Shown: positions 52,997 through 60,208 of the stretch, piece after piece
Position numbering within the stretch: the stretch's first letter is position 1
Layout: each line of letters begins with the position of its first letter
Source of the DNA: Prescottella sp. R16
GTDB taxonomy: Bacteria; Actinomycetota; Actinomycetes; Mycobacteriales; Mycobacteriaceae
Direction: 5' to 3'
Assembly: GCF_030656875.1 (NCBI RefSeq)
Contig: NZ_CP130943.1
Coordinates: 4,154,001 to 4,218,000 of the forward strand
DNA: 64,000 nucleotides
Program-made: the position numbers and the translations under genes
The notes under the pieces: model-generated
Seen by the model: only the letters and a program-made list of their open reading frames with translations
Databases searched by the model: none
Told to the model about the DNA's origin: nothing

Positions 52997-53686
52997 ATGT
53001 TGACTGGAACCGCATTCGTCACCGGCGGCACAGGCGCACTCGGTGTCGCCGTCACCGAACATCTGCTGTCGATCGGCTGGCGCGTCGTCGTACCGTTCAT
53101 CGTGCCGGAGGAGGCCGCGCGCCTCTCCGACCACGATCGGCTCGAGAAGATCCGCTGCAACGTCGCCGAACCCACCGAACTGGACGAGGCCGTGACCGTC
53201 GCCGCGAACGACGCGGGCGCTCCACTGACCGCACTGGTCAACCTCGTCGGCGGTTTCGAGTCGGGTCCGCGCACACACGAGGCCGACGCCGCGGCCATCG
53301 ACCGCCAACTGGATCTCAACGTGCGCACCACGTATGCGGTGCTGCGCGCGGGGCTGCCGCACCTGATCGCGAACGGTGGCGGGTCGGTGGTGGCCATGTC
53401 GTCCGGCGCGGCTCTCAAGCCATTCCCCGGCGGTACCGCCTACAGCACCTCCAAGGCCGCGGTGCTTGCGCTGGCCGAGTCGATCGCCGTCGAGTACAAA
53501 GCGGACGGAATCCGGTCGAATGCGTTGCTGCCCGGGGTGATCGATACCCCCGCGAACCGCACGGCGATGCCGAACTCCGATCGCGCCAACTGGGTCGCCC
53601 CCGCCGCGATCGCGAAGGTGATCGAGTTCCTGCTCTCGGAGGACTCGGCACCCATCTCGGGTGCCGCGATTCCACTGGGACTCTGA
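52997..53686 (+). CDS. SDR-family oxidoreductase
   Basis: A 229-residue short-chain dehydrogenase with cofactor motif TGGTGALG (9-16), the NLVGG segment in place of NNAG, Ser135/136 and Tyr149/Lys153 (YSTSK). The replacement of NNAG is unusual but known in divergent SDRs. AAGGGG precedes the ATG. It follows the TetR gene by 87 bases on the same strand and could be co-transcribed with it, hence under the same operator. Substrate unknown. Confidence 0.86.
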   Translation: MLTGTAFVTGGTGALGVAVTEHLLSIGWRVVVPFIVPEEAARLSDHDRLEKIRCNVAEPTELDEAVTVAANDAGAPLTALVNLVGGFESGPRTHEADAAAIDRQLDLNVRTTYAVLRAGLPHLIANGGGSVVAMSSGAALKPFPGGTAYSTSKAAVLALAESIAVEYKADGIRSNALLPGVIDTPANRTAMPNSDRANWVAPAAIAKVIEFLLSEDSAPISGAAIPLGL

Positions 53687-53961
53687 CGACCCGGATCCCT
53701 GCAGATTCTCGACATGTTCGTTGCAGTCCGCGGTCCGATCGGCGGGTCGCGGATCGCTACGAATCAGTGCCGTACGTACCTTGCGACGCAGAGTCCGTCG
53801 CTCTCGAAGGCGTAACACACCAGAGGTCGTAGATCGCAGCCGGCTCGGTAGACGCGCGTCCTACCGACACCGATGCGACGATATTGCGGGTTCCATGCGA
53901 GCGGATGTCCACGCCGTGGCCCGGCGTGGCGGCAGCCGTTCCGCAGTCGATGCCTCGAAGT
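53687..53961. other. Intergenic region between convergent SDR and CoA ligase genes
   Basis: These 275 bases carry no convincing gene, perfect long hairpin or operator. Base composition is less skewed than in the genes. It may be decayed coding sequence. Confidence 0.3.
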
Positions 53962-55632
53962 TCAGTGGATCGAGCCCGCACGCCCCGGTGTCAGCGACGT
54001 CAACACATCCACTCGCTTGACCTTGCCGGTTGCGTTCCGGGGCAATTCTTCTGTCTGGACGACCCACCGGGTCGGCACCTTGTATCGCGCGATCCGTTCG
54101 GTCATGTAGTCGGTCAGTTCCGACTGGGTCACCGAGGCGCCTGCAGCCACCACGACCACGGCACAGACTTCCTCACCGTAGTCGTGATGGTCGACCCCGA
54201 CGACGATGCACTCACGCACCGACGGATGCTCGCCGAGTGCGTCCTCGACCTCCGCCGGGTACACGTTCTCTCCGCCACGGAGAATGAGATCGGACCGCCG
54301 GCTGCTGATCCGGAGGTATCCGTCCTCCATCGTGCCCAGATCGCCGGTACGCATCCACCCCGAGTCGTCAGTGATCGATGCGGTGGCCTCCGGGTTGTTC
54401 CAGTAGCCGAGCATCACCAGCGGGCCACGCACACAGATCTCGCCCTCGACACCCTCCGGGACCGGATTCCCCGCATCGTCCCGGACCTCGACCTGCATGG
54501 TGAGGACCGGGCGGCCCACCGTGTCGGGCCGCTCGGCCAGGTCGGCTGCGGCGGCAACCGTTGCAGCAGAGGAGGACTCGGTCAGACCGTAACTGGTTCC
54601 GAGTGTACGTTCTGCGGCCGGCAGGATCTCCCGCAATCTCTCCTTCAATTTCGAAGAAGACGGGGCGGAACTTATCGAGATGGTCTGCAGGGACGACAGA
54701 TCGTAGCGGGAGAGATCGCCGTGCTCGACCAGTCGGGTCATCATCGTCGGAACCGCACCCCAGTTCGTGAGGCCTTCCCGCTCGATCAGTGCCAGCACCC
54801 GATCGATGTCGAATCGGCCGGTGCTGATCACGGCGGTGTCACCGAACGCCAGCCGCGGAACAGCGAGGTTGTGAAGTGCCGCGATGTGGAAGAGCGGTGT
54901 CGCCAGCAGGAACCGCCGCCGACTCGGTGCGCGGACCAACTCCGCTGCGAGTGCATCGTTGAACCTGTGAAAGTCCACCGCCGCCACCATGTTCCGGTGC
55001 GAATGTGTCGCCCCTTTGGGGCGGCCGGTGGTACCGCTGGTGAACAGAATGACCGCCGGATCGTCTTCGTTCACGCTGCTGTGCGGCAGTTCGATGCCCG
55101 GATGCGCGGATGCCCGAGCAGGCACGTCCTCCTCCGTGGACAGCACCGGTACCGCCACGGGTCCGAGGAGGTTCCGACGAGGCGCGTCCGCGACGATCAC
55201 CTTCGGCTCGGACAACTCCACCCCGTAAGCGACTTCACGAGCGGACCACAGCGAGTTCATCCCCACGGTGATTGCGCCGAGCGCGGTCGTGGCCCAGAAG
55301 GTCATGATCCATTCCGCGTTGTTCGCCGACAGGATCGCGACCCGGTCTCCCGGACCGACGCCATGCTCGGAACGCAACGAGTGAGCGAGTGACGCAACCC
55401 GTGCCAGATGCTCGGTGAAGGTCAGGCGGAGGTCGTCGCACACCAGGTACTCGGCGTCACCGTAGCGTGCGGACTCGGCGAGTATCTCGTTCAGCGAGCG
55501 GTATCTGTTGCGGAACACCGGCATCGGGTATCCACGTACCTGCTCCTCAACGATCTCGAAGGGCGCCCCCGCCGCCGTGAGCCGGGCAACTGCTTCCGTG
55601 CGCGCGTCGAGCACACGACGAAGGTCGGACAT
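53962..55632 (-). CDS. Acyl-CoA synthetase (AMP-forming)
   Basis: A 556-residue AMP-forming ligase with FTSGTTGRPKGA (near residue 210), the adenine-pocket segment SYGLTESSSA, the hinge block SRRSDLILRGGENVYPAEVEDALG and the C-terminal Lys in NATGK. The 40-residue N-terminal stretch before the core (YPMPVFRNRYRSLNEIL) is typical of cyclohexanecarboxylate- or aryl-acid-type ligases more than of fatty-acid ligases, a weak hint of substrate. GAAAGG supports the ATG. The gene directly downstream of its start region is a thiolase/SDR remnant, so it probably once belonged to a larger operon. Confidence 0.9.
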   Translation of the reverse strand: MSDLRRVLDARTEAVARLTAAGAPFEIVEEQVRGYPMPVFRNRYRSLNEILAESARYGDAEYLVCDDLRLTFTEHLARVASLAHSLRSEHGVGPGDRVAILSANNAEWIMTFWATTALGAITVGMNSLWSAREVAYGVELSEPKVIVADAPRRNLLGPVAVPVLSTEEDVPARASAHPGIELPHSSVNEDDPAVILFTSGTTGRPKGATHSHRNMVAAVDFHRFNDALAAELVRAPSRRRFLLATPLFHIAALHNLAVPRLAFGDTAVISTGRFDIDRVLALIEREGLTNWGAVPTMMTRLVEHGDLSRYDLSSLQTISISSAPSSSKLKERLREILPAAERTLGTSYGLTESSSAATVAAAADLAERPDTVGRPVLTMQVEVRDDAGNPVPEGVEGEICVRGPLVMLGYWNNPEATASITDDSGWMRTGDLGTMEDGYLRISSRRSDLILRGGENVYPAEVEDALGEHPSVRECIVVGVDHHDYGEEVCAVVVVAAGASVTQSELTDYMTERIARYKVPTRWVVQTEELPRNATGKVKRVDVLTSLTPGRAGSIH

Positions 55633-55684
55633 CTCTATACCTTTCCGAAAAAGGAATCGATCGCGGTCGGACCGTCGACTGTGA

Positions 55685-56153
55685 TCATCGGATGGTCGAC
55701 TGGCCGCCGTCGACGTTCCACGACTGGCCACTGACCCACGCAGTCTGGCTGCTGGCGAGGAATACTGCTGCTCAAGCGATCCCGGCGGGATCACCGGCAC
55801 GGCGCAGAGGAATGTTCGCTTCCGCGTACTGCTTCCACACAACCGCCGACCCGGATCCCGGACGGCCCGAGCTCCTTGGCCATCGACGACGTCAGCGACT
55901 GGATCGCGGCCTTCGACGCCGAGTATGCCGACGAGTTCGCGCCGCTCGGCTTGCCGTCGACCGACGAGATGTTGACGATGCACCCACCCGCACCGCGCTC
56001 AACCATCGAGCGCGCACAGGCCCGGCTCATCAGGAACGTTCCTCGCAGATCGACTCGGCGCACCCGGTCCCAGACGTCGACGTCCGCGACCAGGGCGACG
56101 GCCCTGCGACCGATCGGAGACCTCGCCACGTCCACGATCACCGGGTTACCCAT
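55685..56153 (-). pseudogene. Chimeric remnant: thiolase start joined to SDR middle and C-terminus
   Basis: The ATG at 56153 has a good GAGGG site and begins MGNPVIVDVARSPIGRR, the standard N-terminus of an acetyl-CoA acetyltransferase. After about 17 residues the frame continues as the middle of a short-chain dehydrogenase (VDLRGTFLMSRACARSM, NISSVDGKPSG, YSASKAA), then breaks near 55800. The SDR C-terminus (WVSGQSWNVDGGQSTIR and a stop at 55685-55687) resumes in another frame. Both the thiolase rest and the SDR nucleotide-binding N-terminus are missing, so this is a product of deletion that fused two adjacent genes, followed by frameshift decay. It is unlikely to encode an active enzyme. 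Confidence 0.8.
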
Positions 56154-56223
56154 AGCAGCCCTCCTCGAACAGCGCATACGAGTACCGTCGAGACACGGCC
56201 AACTACGCATTCTGTGGCAGATT

Positions 56224-56250
56224 TGAGAATACAATTCTCATGACATGAGA
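56224..56250. promoter_or_regulatory. Nested palindromes upstream of the thiolase/SDR remnant
   Basis: TGAGAATACAATTCTCA (56224-56240, 7-bp arms) overlaps TCTCATGACATGAGA (56236-56250, a perfect palindrome around A). Together they give three copies of TGAGA in alternating orientation, about 70 bases upstream of the remnant start. This looks like the operator of the lost thiolase operon. Confidence 0.55.
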
Positions 56251-56276
56251 CACCATAGTGCTTCGATACACAAGCC

Positions 56277-56465
56277 TTACTGTCGAGTAGCCAGACCATC
56301 CATCACTAAATAGAATGATGTTCTAAAAATAACCTCGATCCGGATCCGCTCGCCCAGACGCCCCATCCGCTCGCGGAGCGCAGGGGCGATCACCTCGACG
56401 ATCTCACCGGAATCGCCTTCGCCCCAACCTCTGTCGACGAACAACCGACAGTCGAAGCAGGCCAC
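56277..56465 (-). pseudogene. Possible gene fragment, unidentified
   Basis: A 62-codon leftward frame has gene-like codon use for its first 44 codons (ACFDCRLFVDRGWGEGD and on to GRLGERIRIE) and then runs into AT-rich, promoter-like sequence. The two early Cys (CFDC) are notable. The abrupt loss of composition suggests a gene piece cut at a rearrangement point. No family is recognised. Confidence 0.35.
56311..56325. promoter_or_regulatory. TAGAA-N5-TTCTA palindrome in an AT-rich stretch
   Basis: TAGAATGATGTTCTA has perfect 5-bp arms in the most AT-rich 100 bases of the window. It resembles TetR-type operators, but the spacing differs from a KstR box. The gene it served may be lost. Confidence 0.35.
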
Positions 56466-56522
56466 AAGTCCTCCTCACCCGAGGAGTAGCCGGGCAGGCC
56501 CGGATGTGATGTAGCTTTCTAA

Positions 56523-56538
56523 ACGAACAAGCGTTTGC
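56523..56538. promoter_or_regulatory. Regulon operator copy 4 (reverse orientation)
   Basis: On the minus strand GCAAACGCTTGTTCGT matches the first 13 bases of the consensus 16-mer exactly. It lies 15 bases upstream of the gutted SDR gene and the binding-protein gene that follows, so the binding protein at 57,009 may now be driven by this operator-promoter. Confidence 0.65.
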
Positions 56539-56553
56539 TCCAATGGGGAGAAC

Positions 56554-56965
56554 ATGAGACTCCAAGAAAAATCTGTGCTCGTCACCGGCGTCGGCCCAGG
56601 ACTGGGACGTGAGAGCGCGCTGTTGTTCGGCGAGAACGGTGCACAGGTCGCGGTCACCGACATCGCCGACGCGGACGACGACGATCAAGCTGTGGCCGGA
56701 TACCGTCGTGACAGCTTCGTCCGCCCGTTGCACGGCATGCCACCTACCTTCTTCGGTTCCACGGCCGATAGAGTGACGGACCGATCGAGTGAAGAAACAC
56801 GGGAGGGGACCCCGATTCGACGGGGATGCCGCTCGAGTTGAATCGCCCACCGCGACTGCGCGACAACACGAACGCTGCCCTGTTCTTCGCATCGGACGAG
56901 TCCGAATACATCAGCGGAGTCTGCCTGCCGACCGCCGACGGCGGAATCCTCACAGACTTCCATCT
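56554..56965 (+). pseudogene. SDR gene with internal deletion
   Basis: GGGGAG precedes an ATG that opens MRLQEKSVLVTGVGPGLGRE, a normal SDR nucleotide-binding start (TGVGPGLG), lost after about 37 residues at QVAVTDI. Out-of-frame sequence follows, and near 56870 in a different frame comes the SDR C-terminal block NAALFFASDESEYISGVCLPTADGGIL. The middle, with the catalytic Ser-Tyr-Lys, is gone. It keeps its ribosome site and an upstream regulon operator. The truncated gene precedes an intact binding-protein gene on the same strand. Confidence 0.75.
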
Positions 56966-57008
56966 CGATCGCGGACCGGTCCGACTCTCACCAAACAAGG
57001 AGAATCCG

Positions 57009-58628
57009 ATGCTCGACCCCCAACGCAACCCACGGTGGAAAACCGCCCTGGTCGCAGCCGCAGCCGGACTGGCACTGACAGGCTGCGCGTCGGCCACAGA
57101 TACCGCAGACGGCGCGTCGCTCAGCGCGTCGACCTTCTCGGAACTGCGGGAGGGCATGATCAACGTCGAACCCGCTTCCGGTGATGCAACATCGGGCGGC
57201 ACACTCACTTTCGGCGCCTACTCCGAACCGCGGTCTCTCGACCCGGCAGAAACGATCGCCGCGGTGACCACCGGTGGTGTCGAGATGCTCAACGTCTACG
57301 ATTCGCTGATGCGTTTCGATGCGGAGACGGCCACGTTCGTCCCGCAGATGGCGGAAAGCCTCGACCACGACGACGACTACCGGACGTGGACGCTGACCCT
57401 GCGCGACGACGTCACCTTCTCCAACGGTGATCCGGTCGACGCAGCCGCAGTCCGGTCGAGCCAGGAACGCTACGCCCGGAGCAAGGGGCCCGAATCCTCG
57501 TTGTGGATCGACAACGTCCGCGAGGTCTCCACTCCGGACACCCGCACAGTCGTCTACCGGCTCGACAACCCGTGGCCCGAGTTCCCGGGCATCCTCGCCA
57601 CCGGTCCGGGCATGATCGTCGCTGCCGCAGCCGACGGCCCCGACGGCTCCTTCACCCCGATCGGTGCCGGCCCGTTCACCCTGGAACGCTGGGCTCCGAC
57701 CACCGAGATCGTCTTGGCCGCCAACGACACCTACTGGGCCGGGCAGCCGCATCTCGACGCTCTCAAAATCGTCTACCTGTCGGGCCAGCAGACCAATATC
57801 GACACTCTGCGCACCGGCGGTATCGATGCATCCTTCGTGCGCGAACCCGACCATGTCGAAGACGTTCTCAGCGACGGCACCAGCGGCTACGTCAACCTGG
57901 CCGCTGCGCAGAACGCGGCGATCATCAATACGGCCGAGGGTCGTCCCGGAGCCGATCCCCGGGTGCGGCGGGCCATGCAGTTGGCCATCGACGCTCCCCA
58001 GATGACCGACCGCATCTACAACGGCTACGGGCTCGGTGACAGCACGCTGTTCCCCGAATACTCACGCTGGCACACGGAGACATCCGGACTCGCCTACGAC
58101 CCGGAAGCCGCCCGAGCCCTTCTCGATGCCGCCAAGGCGGACGGCTACGACGGCAAGGTCGAATACATCAAGGCCAACACGCCCACCGACCAGCGGTCCG
58201 CGTTGACGTTCGAAGCTATGCTCGAAGCCGTCGGATTCGACGTCCAGGTCAACATCGTCCCGACCGTCAACGACCAGATCCGGCTGGTGGCGGCAGATCG
58301 GAACTACGACGTCTCCGGCTGGGGACTCGCCTTCCGCGAATCCGATCCGTACCCGAAGATGTTCGCGACGATGAGCAGCGGCGGCACGCAGACGTACGGG
58401 ATGTACACCAGCCCCGAGATGGATGCGCTGCTCGCAGAATTCCAGCAGGAAGCGGACCTGGACGCCAAGCGCGCCACGATGGATCGCATCCAGCAGCAGA
58501 TCAATCAGGATGTGCCGTTCCTCGTCTACGGCCCCTTCGCCGAGTTCGTCGTGTGGAACGACTCCGTGCACGGTGTCGTCGGCAGCGCCAACACGATGGT
58601 GTTCTTCGGCGGAGCGTGGAAGGACTGA
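57009..58628 (+). CDS. Orphan ABC substrate-binding lipoprotein, family 5
   Basis: A 539-residue family-5 solute-binding protein: lipobox ALTGC (Cys26), GGTLTFGAYSEPRSLDPA, TWTLTLRDDVTFSNGDPV, GAGPFTL and a TYWAG block. It is a more distant paralogue of the proteins at 27,768 and 31,857. AAGGAG supports the ATG. It has no permease or ATPase genes beside it and lies downstream of a regulon operator and an SDR remnant, so it could import the substrate of this catabolic regulon using the membrane parts encoded at 24-27 kb. That sharing is inference. Confidence 0.92.
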   Translation: MLDPQRNPRWKTALVAAAAGLALTGCASATDTADGASLSASTFSELREGMINVEPASGDATSGGTLTFGAYSEPRSLDPAETIAAVTTGGVEMLNVYDSLMRFDAETATFVPQMAESLDHDDDYRTWTLTLRDDVTFSNGDPVDAAAVRSSQERYARSKGPESSLWIDNVREVSTPDTRTVVYRLDNPWPEFPGILATGPGMIVAAAADGPDGSFTPIGAGPFTLERWAPTTEIVLAANDTYWAGQPHLDALKIVYLSGQQTNIDTLRTGGIDASFVREPDHVEDVLSDGTSGYVNLAAAQNAAIINTAEGRPGADPRVRRAMQLAIDAPQMTDRIYNGYGLGDSTLFPEYSRWHTETSGLAYDPEAARALLDAAKADGYDGKVEYIKANTPTDQRSALTFEAMLEAVGFDVQVNIVPTVNDQIRLVAADRNYDVSGWGLAFRESDPYPKMFATMSSGGTQTYGMYTSPEMDALLAEFQQEADLDAKRATMDRIQQQINQDVPFLVYGPFAEFVVWNDSVHGVVGSANTMVFFGGAWKD

Positions 58629-58638
58629 TCCGTTCGGG

Positions 58639-58673
58639 CCTCGTGTGGTCGGGCAGTTCCCGGCCACACGAGG
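58639..58673. terminator. Bidirectional hairpin terminator
   Basis: CCTCGTGTGG pairs with CCACACGAGG (10 bp) with an inner CGGG/CCCG stem, between the binding-protein gene and the convergent TetR gene. Confidence 0.75.
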
Positions 58674-58695
58674 TGCCGGGACGGCCACTGCACGA

Positions 58696-59313
58696 TCACC
58701 GGTAGTCGTCGAGAACCAGGCGCGACACGTCCCGAACGTTGCGGAGCGCTTCGGCGAATCCGATCCGGCCAGTGGTCCACAGCACCAACGAGTTGAGCAT
58801 CGTGCTTCCGATCGACAGCGACGCGAGCCGGGCACGTTCGGCGGGCACGCCGTCCATGAGTTCGAAAAGCGCCGTCCGGTTGGCGGCAGAGCGCTCGTCG
58901 AGCGTGTCGCGCACGTAGGGGTCGTCCGAGGTTTGGAGTTCGACCTCGAGCCGAGCAAAGTTCGGGCCGCGCTGGAACGCCTTCATCTGCCGCGTGTAGA
59001 GGTCGACGACACGGTCGAGGACCGATCCCTGAGCCCGTGCCTGTCCCGACTCGCGTTCTTCGGCGAGACGTGCGGCGAGAATGTCGTTCCAGGCGACCAT
59101 CGCGGCCGCGAGCAGATGCTGCTTGGCCGGGAAATACCGGTACAGCGTGCCGAGCGCCACCCCCGACCGTTCCGAAACTTCGCGCATCTGGATCCGGTCC
59201 GGACTCGTCTCGGCGAGCATCTCGATCACGGTGTCGGTGAGCTGCCGGCGACGTCGTCGCTGCGCGTCGGTCATGTCGTCGGGGTTCATCGGCACGGCAA
59301 CGGCATCGGTCAC
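58696..59313 (-). CDS. TetR-family regulator (KstR-like DNA-binding domain)
   Basis: A 205-residue TetR protein. The HTH region RIQMREVSERSGVALGTLYRYFPAKQHLL (about residues 40-68) is very like that of KstR, the cholesterol-catabolism repressor, but the C-terminal ligand domain differs. The GTG lies 6 bases after TAGGCT, so the transcript is probably leaderless. It sits immediately downstream of the SDR that ends the large leftward operon (59,330 to beyond 64,000), with its own promoter in the 16-base gap, and may control that operon. A close relative by domain type is the TetR at 36,349. Confidence 0.88.
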   Translation of the reverse strand: MTDAVAVPMNPDDMTDAQRRRRRQLTDTVIEMLAETSPDRIQMREVSERSGVALGTLYRYFPAKQHLLAAAMVAWNDILAARLAEERESGQARAQGSVLDRVVDLYTRQMKAFQRGPNFARLEVELQTSDDPYVRDTLDERSAANRTALFELMDGVPAERARLASLSIGSTMLNSLVLWTTGRIGFAEALRNVRDVSRLVLDDYR

Positions 59314-59319
59314 GAGGGC

Positions 59320-59325
59320 AGCCTA
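59320..59325 (-). promoter_or_regulatory. -10 box of the leaderless TetR transcript
   Basis: TAGGCT on the minus strand, 6 bases before the GTG of the TetR gene at 59313. Confidence 0.45.
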
Positions 59326-59329
59326 GTCA

Positions 59330-60208
59330 TCAGCGGATCACGACCGGTGTGGTCTCCGTGGGCGGCGGCGAGAGACACCCGCCCAGTACGTCGTGCAGTT
59401 CGTCCTGGCTCCATCGCGAGGCCGACCGCACGGTCGTCTCCACGGCCGGTGCCGACATCACGTCGATCCGATCACCGTATGCCACCAGCACACGTCCGGT
59501 GATCGGCTCGGCGACAGGCGAGGCGAGATAGACGACGAGTGGCGTGACGTGGTCGACGGACAGCGGGTCGTCGCCCGTTCGCGGTCCCGGACCGAACACG
59601 TCACCGGTCATCTCGGTTCGGGCACGAGGACAGATAGCATTGGCACGCACACCGAACGAGCCGCAGCCCCGCGCCGTCGACACCGTCAGCGCGACGACAC
59701 CCGCCTTCGACGCCGCATAGTTGGCCGCACCCGGCGGTCCGGACGCATAGGCCTCCGACGACGTGTTGACGATGCGGGCGTACACCGGCTCGCCGGTCTG
59801 TTTCGCCCGGCGCCGCCAGTGGTCGGTCGCAGCCCGAGTGGTGAGGAACGTGCCCCGCAGATTGACCCGGAGCACTGCATCCCATTCGTCGGCGGACATG
59901 TTGAATACCATGCGATCCCGGATGATCCCCGCATTGTTCACCAGGATGTCGAGGCTGCCGAACTCCTCGACCGCCACTGCGACGAGCCGATCTGCGGTGG
60001 CTTGCTCGCCGACGTCGCCATAGCAGGTCACGGCATTGCCGCCGGCGTCACGGATCGCCGCGGCGACGGACTCGAGGCGTTCACCCCGTGCGTTGATCAC
60101 GACATTCGCACCGGCTTCCGCCAGGGCGAGGGCCTCGGCCGCGCCGAGACCCTCACTGGCTCCGGTGACGATTGCGGTGCGCCCCGCGAGCGGTCGTGAC
60201 CTACTCAT
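59330..60208 (-). CDS. SDR dehydrogenase, MFE-2-like
   Basis: A 292-residue SDR with TGASEGLG at 15-22, NNAG at 91-94, Ser150/151, Tyr164 and Lys168 (YAASK). The central segment with the long RAATDHWRRRAKQTGEPVYARIVN insert parallels the SDR at 9,550, so it probably also oxidises a 3-hydroxyacyl-CoA. The ATG overlaps the stop of the double acyl-CoA dehydrogenase (ATGA). Pairing of an SDR with a double dehydrogenase thus occurs twice in the window. A C-terminal stretch of 40 residues (ending ETTPVVIR) is extra. Confidence 0.88.
   Translation of the reverse strand: MSRSRPLAGRTAIVTGASEGLGAAEALALAEAGANVVINARGERLESVAAAIRDAGGNAVTCYGDVGEQATADRLVAVAVEEFGSLDILVNNAGIIRDRMVFNMSADEWDAVLRVNLRGTFLTTRAATDHWRRRAKQTGEPVYARIVNTSSEAYASGPPGAANYAASKAGVVALTVSTARGCGSFGVRANAICPRARTEMTGDVFGPGPRTGDDPLSVDHVTPLVVYLASPVAEPITGRVLVAYGDRIDVMSAPAVETTVRSASRWSQDELHDVLGGCLSPPPTETTPVVIR

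Noticed and set aside
55685-57008. Insertion sequence or transposon as cause of the broken genes
   Set aside because: No transposase remnant, terminal inverted repeats or target duplications were seen; simple deletions explain the remnants.
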